DNA of 64,000 nucleotides, from contig CH003357.1 of assembly GCA_000149265.1 (NCBI GenBank), positions 363,446-427,445 on the forward strand, given 5' to 3'. This DNA is from Ciona savignyi (lineage: Eukaryota; Chordata; Ascidiacea; Phlebobranchia; Cionidae). Made by a program: the position numbers and the translations under genes. Below the pieces are notes generated by a model that was given only the letters and a program-made list of their open reading frames with translations, had not been told where the DNA came from and searched no databases. Below are positions 36,641-47,400 of the stretch, in pieces. The number at the start of each line of letters is the position of its first letter. The stretch's first letter is position 1.

Positions 36641-36913
36641 ATTTCTGCTATGCAGAAACTACATATTGTGGCTTGCTCGCACCTCTCCAGGTCTTAACTT
36701 CCACTTAACCCGCCTGCAATTTCAAATCGACAGAAAAGCCCCGCTAAAAAATCGGAATGAAAATTAGTCGAATCGCCGTGCAGTATGCACTTTGCCATCC
36801 AAATTTAACATGTTAAGCTGGAGAATTAAATCGAGTGAGCCATGATTAGAATTTCGTATTCTTCTGTGAAGAATTTTACGTTGGCCTTTATAAGGCTGTA
36901 TATTACTCTTGTT

Positions 36914-36992
36914 AATAAAAGCTTGTGTTTTTGTGATAATCTTTGTTGTAAATTCTGATTTTTGGTCTTGTGTTATGTATAGATCGAATAAA
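36914..36992 (+). terminator. Polyadenylation signals of the I-kappa-B-like gene
   Basis: AATAAA is present at 36914-36919 and 36987-36992, about 275 and 350 bp after the stop codon. Confidence 0.5.
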
Positions 36993-37524
36993 ATATTTGT
37001 TTAAATTATAACTCCCTGTATATATTGTATTCGTGTGTATGTTATCTTTATCGCATTATCATTCTGATCGTATGTATGTATACACGCTATTGTAAAAATG
37101 TGAGTGCTGTATCAATTATAAAACCGCGATTGTTGCACTAAAAAAAATACAAAATATAAAAATATTGTACAGAAGCAAAGTCTTTTTTTTTGTTAACTAC
37201 AGGTATGGAAAGATTATGGGGTTGAAACTTCTGGTTAAATTAAAGTCTTGGACTCGAACCTTTGTTCTTTGACGATCGTGCGTAAGTAAATTTACCTTAT
37301 TGTTAAATACGTAACATTTGGTTTATGAACTGTCCTTGCAGTAAAAAATTGTCCTGCTTTTGGGGCGAAGCTTACCACAATTTCTTCATGAAACTGGGCA
37401 ACTGATTATATATTAAATTGTTTTTTTTTATTGTTTGCAAGGGTGTTTATTGTTTATATACAGTACCAACGGTACTGTGCATGCATTCATATATATAATG
37501 CCATTTACTTGATCGGTAAGATTA

Positions 37525-37735
37525 TATGAAGCTCCAACCGATTAGCTTTGCGGCTACCATTTAGCCGAAAGGTCGCAGATTCGAAACTAGTCGTTAGCAA
37601 GTCGGTTGTGTCCTTGGGCAAGGCTCTTAATGGACAGCTGGTACAATAATACACCATTAGAGAGTTGCAGGATGAGCAGGAAAATCCTGAGGTGCGATTG
37701 TATCCCAGCTGCGGCCACATTCCAAAATTGACAAA
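37525..37735 (+). mobile_element. SINE-related repeat with a variant 3' half
   Basis: The first half matches the tRNA-like head and core of the window's SINE (TTTAGCCGAAAGGTCGCAG, CGAAACTAGTCGTTAGCAAG, CGGTTGTGTCCTTGGGCAAG). The second half (TGGACAGCTGGTACAATAAT onward) is different from the other copies, suggesting a subfamily or a chimera. Confidence 0.6.
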
Positions 37736-38087
37736 TTTGATTACTAGTAATAGTAAAAGATATAACGAAGAGTGTATCTTGATTTTCTTTTGAATTTATG
37801 ATTGTCTTAAGGCCACAACACTTGGTTCCCGTTAAAGATTATGCAACTAGGATTGATTTAGTATACGCCTACACGGAAAAGTACAAAACTATCAGTATTT
37901 ACGATTACACTCTAAATGGTGTTGGTGTGGTGTTGATTTACTGTCACTGCGCAAAAGCGGTTCGTCCCGTAAATAAACCAAGTACAACGCATTATACGTA
38001 TAAAATCCAAGATTCAAGTACAAGTCATTAAAAAACTCCTTAGTTCTACCCTTACTGGCGTACCATTTCAATGTAACTATTAACAAG

Positions 38088-38515
38088 CCTAGTGGCGGGT
38101 GTTGCAACGTTTCGCCTAATCCTCTTGATCTGACGGCTGGGGATAAGTGATCACTTGCTATAATGAACTCGATCTCAGTTTGCAAGCAGTAAACCTCCCT
38201 CGGTTAACACACACAGTACAGTTGCACAGATTTATGGTTTCAGGTGATTAAAAGTGTTGTTTGATCACTATTAAATAAACATTACCCGGTTATTGTAATG
38301 GGTTACGTACACGCATTACACAATCAGTTCTACACAACATATATACACGTATGCTAACAAACTATACACCAAGGATAAGCGACTCATTACAACAAATAGT
38401 ACATCAGCAATAAATGCCCCATAGGCCTATAAGGTCAGTCCTATATAGCATTATAAATCAAGGTAGTTCAAACCAGTTTCGCTGCCACATTCTACAAGCC
38501 TTTAAAAACCTTTCC
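38088..38515 (-). repeat. Dispersed repeat, inverted copy of 58485-59045
   Basis: Blocks of this stretch, read on the complement, reappear in order at 58485-59045: the GAATGTGGCAGCGAAAC region, the TTATCCTTGGTGTATAG region, TGTGTAGAACTGATTGTG, ATCACCTGAAACCATAAATC and CGAGGGAGGTTTACTG. No coding frame or clear termini were found, so the class is unknown. The two copies lie 20 kb apart. Confidence 0.7.
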
Positions 38516-40235
38516 ATTGTTTTCATCATTCTTCGACACGGAAACGCCACGAATTAAATATAATTATATCCGCAACAATCGCATTTGTAACTACAAATTT
38601 TGATGGTAGTGAACATGAACTTTGCTGTATGTATTAAAAATATACTTTAATTTAAACCTAATTAAATATAACCCTATATCGCCATTCTACGGTTGTAACA
38701 TAACAGACCGTAGCAGAAAGTATTTTGGTGTATATGGACGTGACGAGGTAAAGGCACGGGTGAGTTACTTATTATGCGGGCGACAAGTCTTGAAATCAAG
38801 TAAAAATGTGTGGAGTTTTTTGCGTGGTCCAAAATATTAAAATTTATAACTGTACTTTGTTCTACTGTCAGCTTTAAAATTAATTAGCGCGATCCAACCA
38901 TATGGTGATATCGTTCTATAAACGGTCTAAGTTATTACCAGGCCTATCGTGCATGTGCTCGAATCTTAGCCTGGTAGATAAATATTATGCGGCTGAAAGT
39001 TTTGCATGAACGATCCATATACCAATTTTTATGAAATAAACAGTGAAAATGCAATGAAACTGATGGGTTTATTATGAAGTCTTCCATTTAAAAAGAGCTT
39101 AGCGACAAAACTGTGCATATAGTTAATTTCAGGTTTAAACGATATTTATCCTGTAATAAATTAATTAAATATTTTGGAGTTAGTACATAAATTTGTATGT
39201 CGTTTTCAATTACCATGCTGGATCTTAGATCGAGAAAATTTATTAAAAAATAAAAACAATAAAACAAAACAAACAAGTTACTTTCCCAAATATATTAAAG
39301 ATAGGCTTATGATTACGCAAGAATATAATTATAGGTGTAGGTTGGAAATCTACTTTCATTATGATACGTTAATTTTATTTTGTGCTCTACGTATTTTATA
39401 TCATTAGTGCTGCATAATAAGTTAAATACATAGATACAAAAAGTAAAATCTAAACAATAAGATAAATTCCTCCCCTGGCTAGCATGGTATTAATTAAACA
39501 CTGGTTCCATTCGTGCTAAACATCATGTAAGTGCAAAGTGCAGTTAAACCAATTTGCCATACCAATATTAAGTTACTCTAAAAATCATATTTCTATGGCA
39601 TGCGGTTTTCAGTGCTAATAAAGTGAAAGTGATGTTTTATCAGAACGAACGTATTCGGTCTGCAGTGAACGAAAATTATAGCACTTTAAAGTGGAAATGC
39701 CACTTCAAGAATTAACAAAGCCTACATGTATATAACATATTTGTTTCGTATTCGCCACTCAAGTTTTGATTTTTTTTGTGAGTCTAGGTTCGAGTTTTTT
39801 TCTGTAGGCCTATGTTCTGGCACAGTAAGCCAATTTCGCGTAAAGGTTTTAAAAATGAACTTGACTTATATTCCTAAATAACTTCTCTTCAGAGTTAATT
39901 AGTAACGAATGTGGCGCACTCCATTAAGCAATTTCAACGTCATAGAATATGGCCACTGGAAAGGCATTGCAGCATGTAAATATACCCACTCACTCGAAAC
40001 TTGGATTTTATGAAATGTTTAACGGGTGTTGTGACTCCGTTGCTACGTCATTTAGTTTATTAGTCATTAGGAAAACAAAGTTAATTAAATATTGCACATG
40101 CAGTAGGCGATTGCAGTTGTGTAGTATTCATTAGTATAAACTTTTACTTTCCAAATTTAAACTTCATGTTTTTTTGGGAAAATGTATATTATCAAGAAAA
40201 AATATATATAAGTTGTGGATATCTGTTTATTTTGA

Positions 40236-43200
40236 ATGGCGTACGAATCAGTAGTAATAGCTACAGGACCGCTGAAGGAGCAGATTCAAGAACACCCGTA
40301 CGTATCTCAACAAATTTTAATTTGAGTACAGCATAGTAAACCGTAGCCAGAGAAACATAATTTTTATGTTATATATGCAGTTGGTTAGAGTAATCTTTGG
40401 GTACATTTTTCCCTGCTAGTCTTTGATCGGGAAGATTTCGTTTGTGGTAAATACCAACTTCTTATTTGAAAAGAATCTAGGTTCTTTGGAACGATGGCAC
40501 AAGTACAAATGTCCGTGTATTAGGTTATATATATAACATATGAATAGACTGATGCATTACTGGCATCAACTCGAAATGCAGAATATGAGCTTTTTTAATC
40601 CTCATCTTTTGATGATTATGTTGGAATAATTACAGATGTTACTTTGGTGATATAGACAGAGAAACGGCAGAGAAGTTATTGCTTAACCGCGGTGAAGACG
40701 ATGGCTGCTTCCTTGTACGCAAAGGTGAACAAAACTTAAAGATTCTGAGTCATTGTTTGGTACTAACCAGCAGTGGTGTAATAATTGCGTGTTACTTAAA
40801 TACAAGTGTTTACTCATTTGTAATTACATAATTGTTCTTACAAATTGAAAGTATAAACGTGTGAGTTCAGAAAGAGCAAATCAAGTTGAAATTGTTTATC
40901 CAACTACATAACACCTTGTATTAAGAAGAGAGTAATTCAATTAAGCTACCTTAATAACCTGAAACACACGTTGGGTTTTTAGGTGCAGACGGAGATTATA
41001 AGCTGTCAATGATAAGTGCTGACGAAACCGGCAAGGTCGCGGTTTTGCACTACAAAATCATTCGGAGCTTCAACAGAACTTACTGCATTGATAATACTGT
41101 TTCCTTTGTGACAGTTCACCAGTTAATTAGATATTATTCAGGTAAGTAACCCGATTTTTGTTTATATATATATACATCGTATTCCTTAGTAACACAATAT
41201 TAAAAATGCATATAGAAACATTACTACTCATTAAACACAGGATAAGAAACGACAATTTTGGGGAAAAGTGTGATTAAGTTTTCTTAATCAGGATAATACA
41301 CGAATTTTGTCGACATATAAACAGCCCATTCGAGAGACTTTTGTAAAAAAATAATCCCTAGAACCAGATTTAAAAGTTCTTTCTTTGGATTTGATTTATA
41401 GAGTTGTCATTAGTGATTACATACATAATTGGCAATCGTGTAATTTCAATGCCTCGAGAAAATATTTAAAATTCTGAGATATACTTCACAGGAAAAAAAA
41501 CGGGATTACGATGTAAATTGTCAACACCATGTCCGAAATACGACCAAATTGCTGAGTTTTCCCATTTGATTTCGGCTGTTAAAAAATCCTCAATCGATAT
41601 GAAGTCTCAGGTTTCGCATGGAGAGTTTGCTGTACTTCATCAAGGTAATATAAAACAATTACAATGAATGGCATAATTGCCACAATTTGTTTTAAGCCAC
41701 GCCACAATATAGTACAGTCTATAGTTTATTATGTTTTCGCTACTTAAAAAATAAAAATAAACAGTGGTACAAAGTACTTGCAATATATAAAAAAGGAAAC
41801 TTGCAATATATAAAAAGGAAGCGTGAAAGGTTCCATATGTAAGAGTTCTAAACAAAAAATCTCCCAACTTTTGGCAGCGAATTACATGGGAATGTCCGTG
41901 GTGACACGAACTCATACACCACACCATCGTACAGAACTCGTCAATCAAGCCAATCTACTTCACGATATTGTGCATAAAAACATTGTCCAGGTTATTGGAG
42001 TGGTAAGGACTATGCATTCTCGCTGTTGTTATCTACTTGTTTTATCCGCTTGTATTTTTTTCACAACGGTAACCATCAAAATAAATCATAACTATAAGTC
42101 CGCTTAATAACGCATATATTAATATACACAGTCCAGACATTTTAAATCATTTTAATGTGCTGATATGTGAAAAGCGAACACACAAATATCGGGATATGTG
42201 GTAATTAATTAAGAACAGTTAGTTCAGTTTATATATTCACAGATCAAGGATAGTCCATCAAGTATTGTGTTTGAATACTGCCACAACAGAGATTTGTTGG
42301 ACTACATGTTGAGTGGTCAAAAGTACGAGATAGCAGTATTCCATCGCGTTCAAATGGCTATACAGGTTCTTTAAACTATTTAATAAAACCAAACATGTCA
42401 GTGTAGTACCAACTTATATTGGACAAAACAAAAACTGATTCAAATCTGAAAATATTTATATTTTTTCGTCCCATTGAATTTTCTGTGTATTTCTATAGAT
42501 TTCCCGTGGACTTGAACACTTAGCACACCGCCAAATTTTACATCGTAATATTCGTGCTACTAGCGTTCTAGTTGATCGGTACATGTCATGTAAAATCGCA
42601 AGCTTTGGATATGCTGTGACTATGGATAAAGACGGAAAATATGTAAAATCGAATGGTGCGTAAGTGTATTTTCCTCGAAATATCATAAATTATAATAAAT
42701 AGGCGGTTGTATGATAATTCGGGCCTATATCGCATAGATGTTAAGTTTCTGTTTAAGTCCGTATTATATATAATCATCTTTGTTTTATTGCAGATGACAG
42801 GCCATTTGAACCACAAACGGTGCGCTGGATGGCACCAGAGGGTTTAGTTGAGGGCCATTTTTACACTGCAAGTGATGTGTGGTCTTATGCATGTTTGCTG
42901 ATTGAAATATTTACAAATGGCGAGGCTCCATTTTCAGGTTCTTGATTTTGAACGACCATCGTTTCATATTGCTCACAGTCAATGTATTTAGGGGAACTAA
43001 TTCAACACGTTCTGCCGAAAGTACAGTCAGGATTTCGGGTTGGAAAACCGGCAGGAACACCTCAAGAAATATACAACGTCATGCTCAGATGCTGGCATCC
43101 CACTAGCTCCTCAAGACCAGATTTCACGCAAATCCAGGTAAAAGTTATTGAAATATTATTCGTCTAATTTATTATGTAGCCCGGTAACAAATATACCCCG

Positions 43201-43472
43201 TACACACAACTTACTGTTCAACTAGCACTTGATATTCACAGCTTTGGCATAACCCAACTAATGGATAATCGTTCAAATTACACATGCACTATCAAAAACA
43301 CGTAAATTATAATATAAGTTTTCAAATTACTGGTAAACAAAAGGTATTTTAATAAAACTTAAAAAAAAACTAAAATAATGTTTGGATTAAACTATTTGTC
43401 AACTATCCTATGTTAAAACAATTTTGGCTTTAGACATTTTTCAGTAACCTCCCTGCTAAAGCCAAACGCTGA
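40236..43472 (+). CDS. SH2-domain pseudokinase, Src-like, 10 exons
   Basis: Exons: 40236-40297, 40636-40724, 40983-41141, 41492-41644, 41830-42002, 42243-42365, 42499-42655, 42794-42937, 42992-43137 and 43434-43472, giving 414 residues. There is no SH3 domain and no N-terminal myristoylation glycine. The SH2 domain (about 22-120) keeps the phosphotyrosine-binding arginine in FLVR (R49) and a Src-type HYKI, and ends LRCKLSTPCP. The kinase fold follows (about 145-400), but every key residue is changed: the VAIK lysine is R181, the helix-C glutamate is Q194, HRD is H-R-N (N270), the magnesium-binding asparagine is S275 and DFG is S-F-G (S288). WMAPEG, DVWSYACLLIEI and RCW are intact, as is an activation-loop tyrosine (GKYV). 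No C-terminal regulatory tyrosine is present. It likely acts as a phosphotyrosine-binding adaptor without catalysis. No orthologue is recognised. Confidence 0.85.
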
Positions 43473-43837
43473 ATTTCCTAAACAAGACGTCTCTCCAACC
43501 GAGGAAAACCGATCAAGATCCATGTCGGCGGCTACATAGGGTATTTTAAAAATATACAAGTGAGAACGAGGACCTCAAAGGAAATGTATTCAAATCAAAG
43601 CGACGGGATTTTAAGAAGCTTTTGTACCTGAAACACAAGGCCATGTACTTTGTTAACGTTTAAACGATTTTATACTAAGGCCCTGCTTAAAGCATTTTGT
43701 TATCTTAAACTTTGAGTGCACAGGATGTGTTAGTGGTTTATTTAGTCTTTTTTTCGTGTTATGGATTCTGTCCACTAACTGGATTCATATTGTTTTTGTT
43801 AAAATATCGTTTTTCGTCACATGTTTAGGGCGATACT

Positions 43838-43843
43838 AATAAA
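43838..43843 (+). terminator. Polyadenylation signal of the SH2 pseudokinase gene
   Basis: AATAAA lies about 365 bp after the stop codon and just before an A-rich run. Confidence 0.4.
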
Positions 43844-44127
43844 AAAACTATTTTTTAAAAAATCCATAGGTTTACTTATAAGTAATCCGCAAAAACCAGA
43901 AATGACTATTCAAGCATGCTCGTACATTGCTACAGCATGTTGATGTAATATAAGTTATGTATCTTTTTAATCATCGCAAATCTGTTACAGTTTTCCAACA
44001 ATAATTTTTGAATTGATAAAGGATATATACCAATTTACACCGAAGACCTGTTAGGTGATTGGTAACAGCCACTGCAAGGTGTAATGCTCTAGCTTAACTT
44101 TTAGTTATTGGGCAAAAGATTGACGAA

Positions 44128-44270
44128 CGTGTGGTCGCGTAGCCGAATGGTTATGCGACAGATACATACACCGCCTTCTATACCAAAACGGACCTAGTCA
44201 CTAGCCAATCTTAGGTTCAAAACTTGGGTGGGTAAGTAAATTCTAAACAATCTTGAAACACAACAACTCT
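44128..44270 (+). mobile_element. tRNA-derived SINE, second family
   Basis: An A-box-like head (CGCGTAGCCGAATGGTTATGCG) and a B-box-like TTAGGTTCAAAACTTGGGT lie 60-70 bp apart, followed by a short body. It resembles the copy at 51474-51620 in head, spacing and order, and differs from the main SINE. Confidence 0.5.
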
Positions 44271-44490
44271 AACGGTGTCATCGATGATAATATTTCGAGA
44301 AAACAAAATCAATAACTTTTCTACGAATACAGTAAGCGTTTAAATATATTTTAATGTTTAATTTCGACATCCATTAGTTTATACTACAAAATATTACACA
44401 AGAAGAAAATTTTACACCAGTAAATTAACGTTTGTTTAGATAATATGTTAAGAATGCGCGAAAGAGCGATTTCTTGTTAATGAGATAAAT

Positions 44491-47400
44491 TTATTTACGT
44501 TTAAAATAGAAAGCTGAAAATGCGAGTACTACTAGAGAGAATGCCATTTCTAAAGCAAACAGAGCATACAGAGCCCCCTCTGCACTACTCTTGCTGAGAT
44601 TGTATCCTAGAAAACTAACGATTTCAGGTGGGACCACTACCTCCTCTGACGGTTGGTTTTCGCAGTGTAATTTATTGCTTCCCACACAGGATGCATACCT
44701 GGAGAAAATGATATTATTAAAATTCACTGGGAATGCCTTTTAAAAGGGTATAATTTCACGATAATTATATATCGCATATTCAAATTGCCTGAGCTTTTTC
44801 GCGTATAGGCCTACTCTCTGTACCTGTCTATAACATTGAGTACCGACTGCGGTACTTATAGGTGCAATGCAGCGAGGTACTTGGCTGGCCAGTTAGTACA
44901 TTCGGTAAAAATGTCGGCGATCTTCTGGCAACAGAAAGGTCTTGGATCGAACCTGGTCATTTGCTAGATCGTTTTGTCCCTGGGAAAGAATCTTAGCGTA
45001 CAACGCATGAACTCTCTGAGCATATACTAACTCTGGTAACCTAAACGCGGGCGAGAGGTATTGTCACGATTGACCGTCGTATAACTCCCCCTTACTTGTT
45101 CACTAACCAGTAACCAGTGCGATAACTCTCCCGGTCTAACATTTCCCGTTTCTCAGTATATAACATAAATATCATAAATTTAACAAAATCAGAATGCTTT
45201 TTTTCTTTTTGTCTAATAGTTCTGCTTATATTAATCTGAAACGCATTTTATTTCTTTGTATTTAGGCTTTTGATTCAACATATTTTTTGCCAGTTATCCT
45301 TCGCAGTCCTATTACACATATACCCAAGCTAAGCAGTTTGCATACCTCATAACATGCGCAATATAACTTTGCTCATGTACACCGTGAAAAAGGTGAGCCA
45401 TAGGTCCTCGAGCGAATATTGCAACGTCCTCGCCACCGTGTGTTTCGGATGACTTTGGAACTCCGGTTTGCTGTAGATAGTCCTTGGATTCTATACAACA
45501 CATTAGTAAAATGTTAAATTTTTACTTGGCTCCTTAATTAAATCAACTGAATCAGATTAAAATTTACTTTTACACGACTACCGACAAAAAACCTATGGTA
45601 TGCCTAAAACAATACATAGTAATCGAAACACCAATGGTAGTAATTGTAACATATAATTAGAAATACAGGCTTACTGGCAAGTCAGCAGTCCTTATATCAA
45701 TATATACAAATATAGATTTACAACGTAAACACTGTGTATATAATTTGTTTTAAATTCGTGAGAAAAGTATACCCTGTATCCTTTATTAGGTTTGTAGTGC
45801 GGTAAGAATGGATGAGTTTAAGCTATAACTCATAAAATAACATATTAACTAACTTGTGTTCACGTTGGTGAGATCTTCTCTGACAACTGATCCCCCTGTT
45901 GAAAAGGAATCGCCTCCTTGAAAACCTTTTCCATTGCCATAGTTCAGCGAAGTGTATGGACGACCGTCCAAAGCATTCTTCGGATTGGCATCGTCTCTTG
46001 CAAGTCCTAGTTAGGATTTTATACATGTTAAATACTTTTACTTGTTATAGCATGTGACATACGGTTTTATGACAACTGAACCCCTTTACAACTAAGCCCT
46101 TTACAACTAAACCCTTTACAACTAAACCCTTTACAACTAAACCCTTTTCAACCGAACGCCTTACAACGGAACCCCTTACAACTGAACTCCTTACAACTGA
46201 ACCCTTTCAACCCCCTGTTAGGGGTTGAACTGTAAAGGAGTTCAGTTAAAAAAGGTTCAGTTGTAAAGGGGTTTAGTTAAAGGGGGTTCAGTTGTAAAAA
46301 GGTTCAAATGAAAGGGGTTTAACTGTAAAGGGGTTCAGTTAAAAGAGGTTCAGTTGTAAAGGGGTTTAGTTGACTGGTTGTGGGGGTTCGGTTGTAAGGG
46401 GTTTAGTTGACTGGTCACCGTTACATAAATGTTAAGACTAAAGTCATGCAATCAGCATTACGCTTTAAGTAATTCCTTTAATAACATGTTGTGCTTTAAA
46501 AAAGTAAATAATTATGACTGTTTAATAAAAAAATATGACTTGTAATTTTGCCCCCAGCCCTAATTCCACAATTTGGCAAATAATATAAAAACAATGTTGT
46601 GAAAAAGTGGGACATTCGGCGCATTATCCCCTACTTGTGTATTGTTATGTACATGATGACATTGCAAGAACAATATTTCACATAGACCATCAAGTAGTCA
46701 AGTTGTCAATAACAATTGGGTTTTGGTACCAATCAAACACTGTAAAACTTGTGCGCAAATATTTCGTTGTCTTAGAAATGTTTTGCGTTCTTTTTTGGTC
46801 TGACAGACCGCTGTTTGCTGGCCACATTAGACCCAACTATTGCTAACTTAAAAGTCCGACTTGCTAAATTATACACGAAATATAACATAATACTATTGTA
46901 CAATAAATAACACAGAATTCTATTGTGAAAAAGTTCGTCGCATTGTTCTCTTATTGTGTATGTATTGTGACGTACAGTCTAACGTTGTAATGTCTTCCAT
47001 TACAATATTGCACCACGAATTGGCATAGTCATATTTATGACGTAATGAACGTAGCTAGACAGTCCACTTCATTCCTTGGCATATTATAAGCGTCAGAGTT
47101 CATTTTTTAAACATATGGTATTAAATTCTGAGCTGCACATAGGCTGCAATATTAAAATATTTAGCAACCAACAATATGTTGTGTTTAGAAAAATCGCGAA
47201 ATTTGCTAAAAATGAGAATAATATCCTACTAATAATGGAAAACTACTTAGAAAATTGTTTCTACCGAATAACGGGTTTCCACGAAGTGTATATCCGCCAA
47301 AGGTAAAAGTATGACTATGATCAGCAGTCACTACAATCAAGGTATCGGATTCGGATGTCATCTCAACCCCTTTAGCGATTGCATCATCGAAAGCAAGTAC

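Larger units (their letters stand above)
36641..40235. other. Gene-free stretch with repeats
   Basis: Apart from the 3' untranslated region of the I-kappa-B-like gene and the promoter region of the SH2 pseudokinase gene, this holds a SINE-related copy at 37525-37735 and one copy of a dispersed repeat at 38088-38515. No reading frame here has family resemblance or splice structure. Confidence 0.55.
43473..44490. other. Region between convergent genes
   Basis: It holds the 3' untranslated region of the SH2 pseudokinase gene, a tRNA-like SINE, and the 3' flank of the alkaline phosphatase gene, which is read from the opposite strand. No further gene is seen. Confidence 0.5.
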
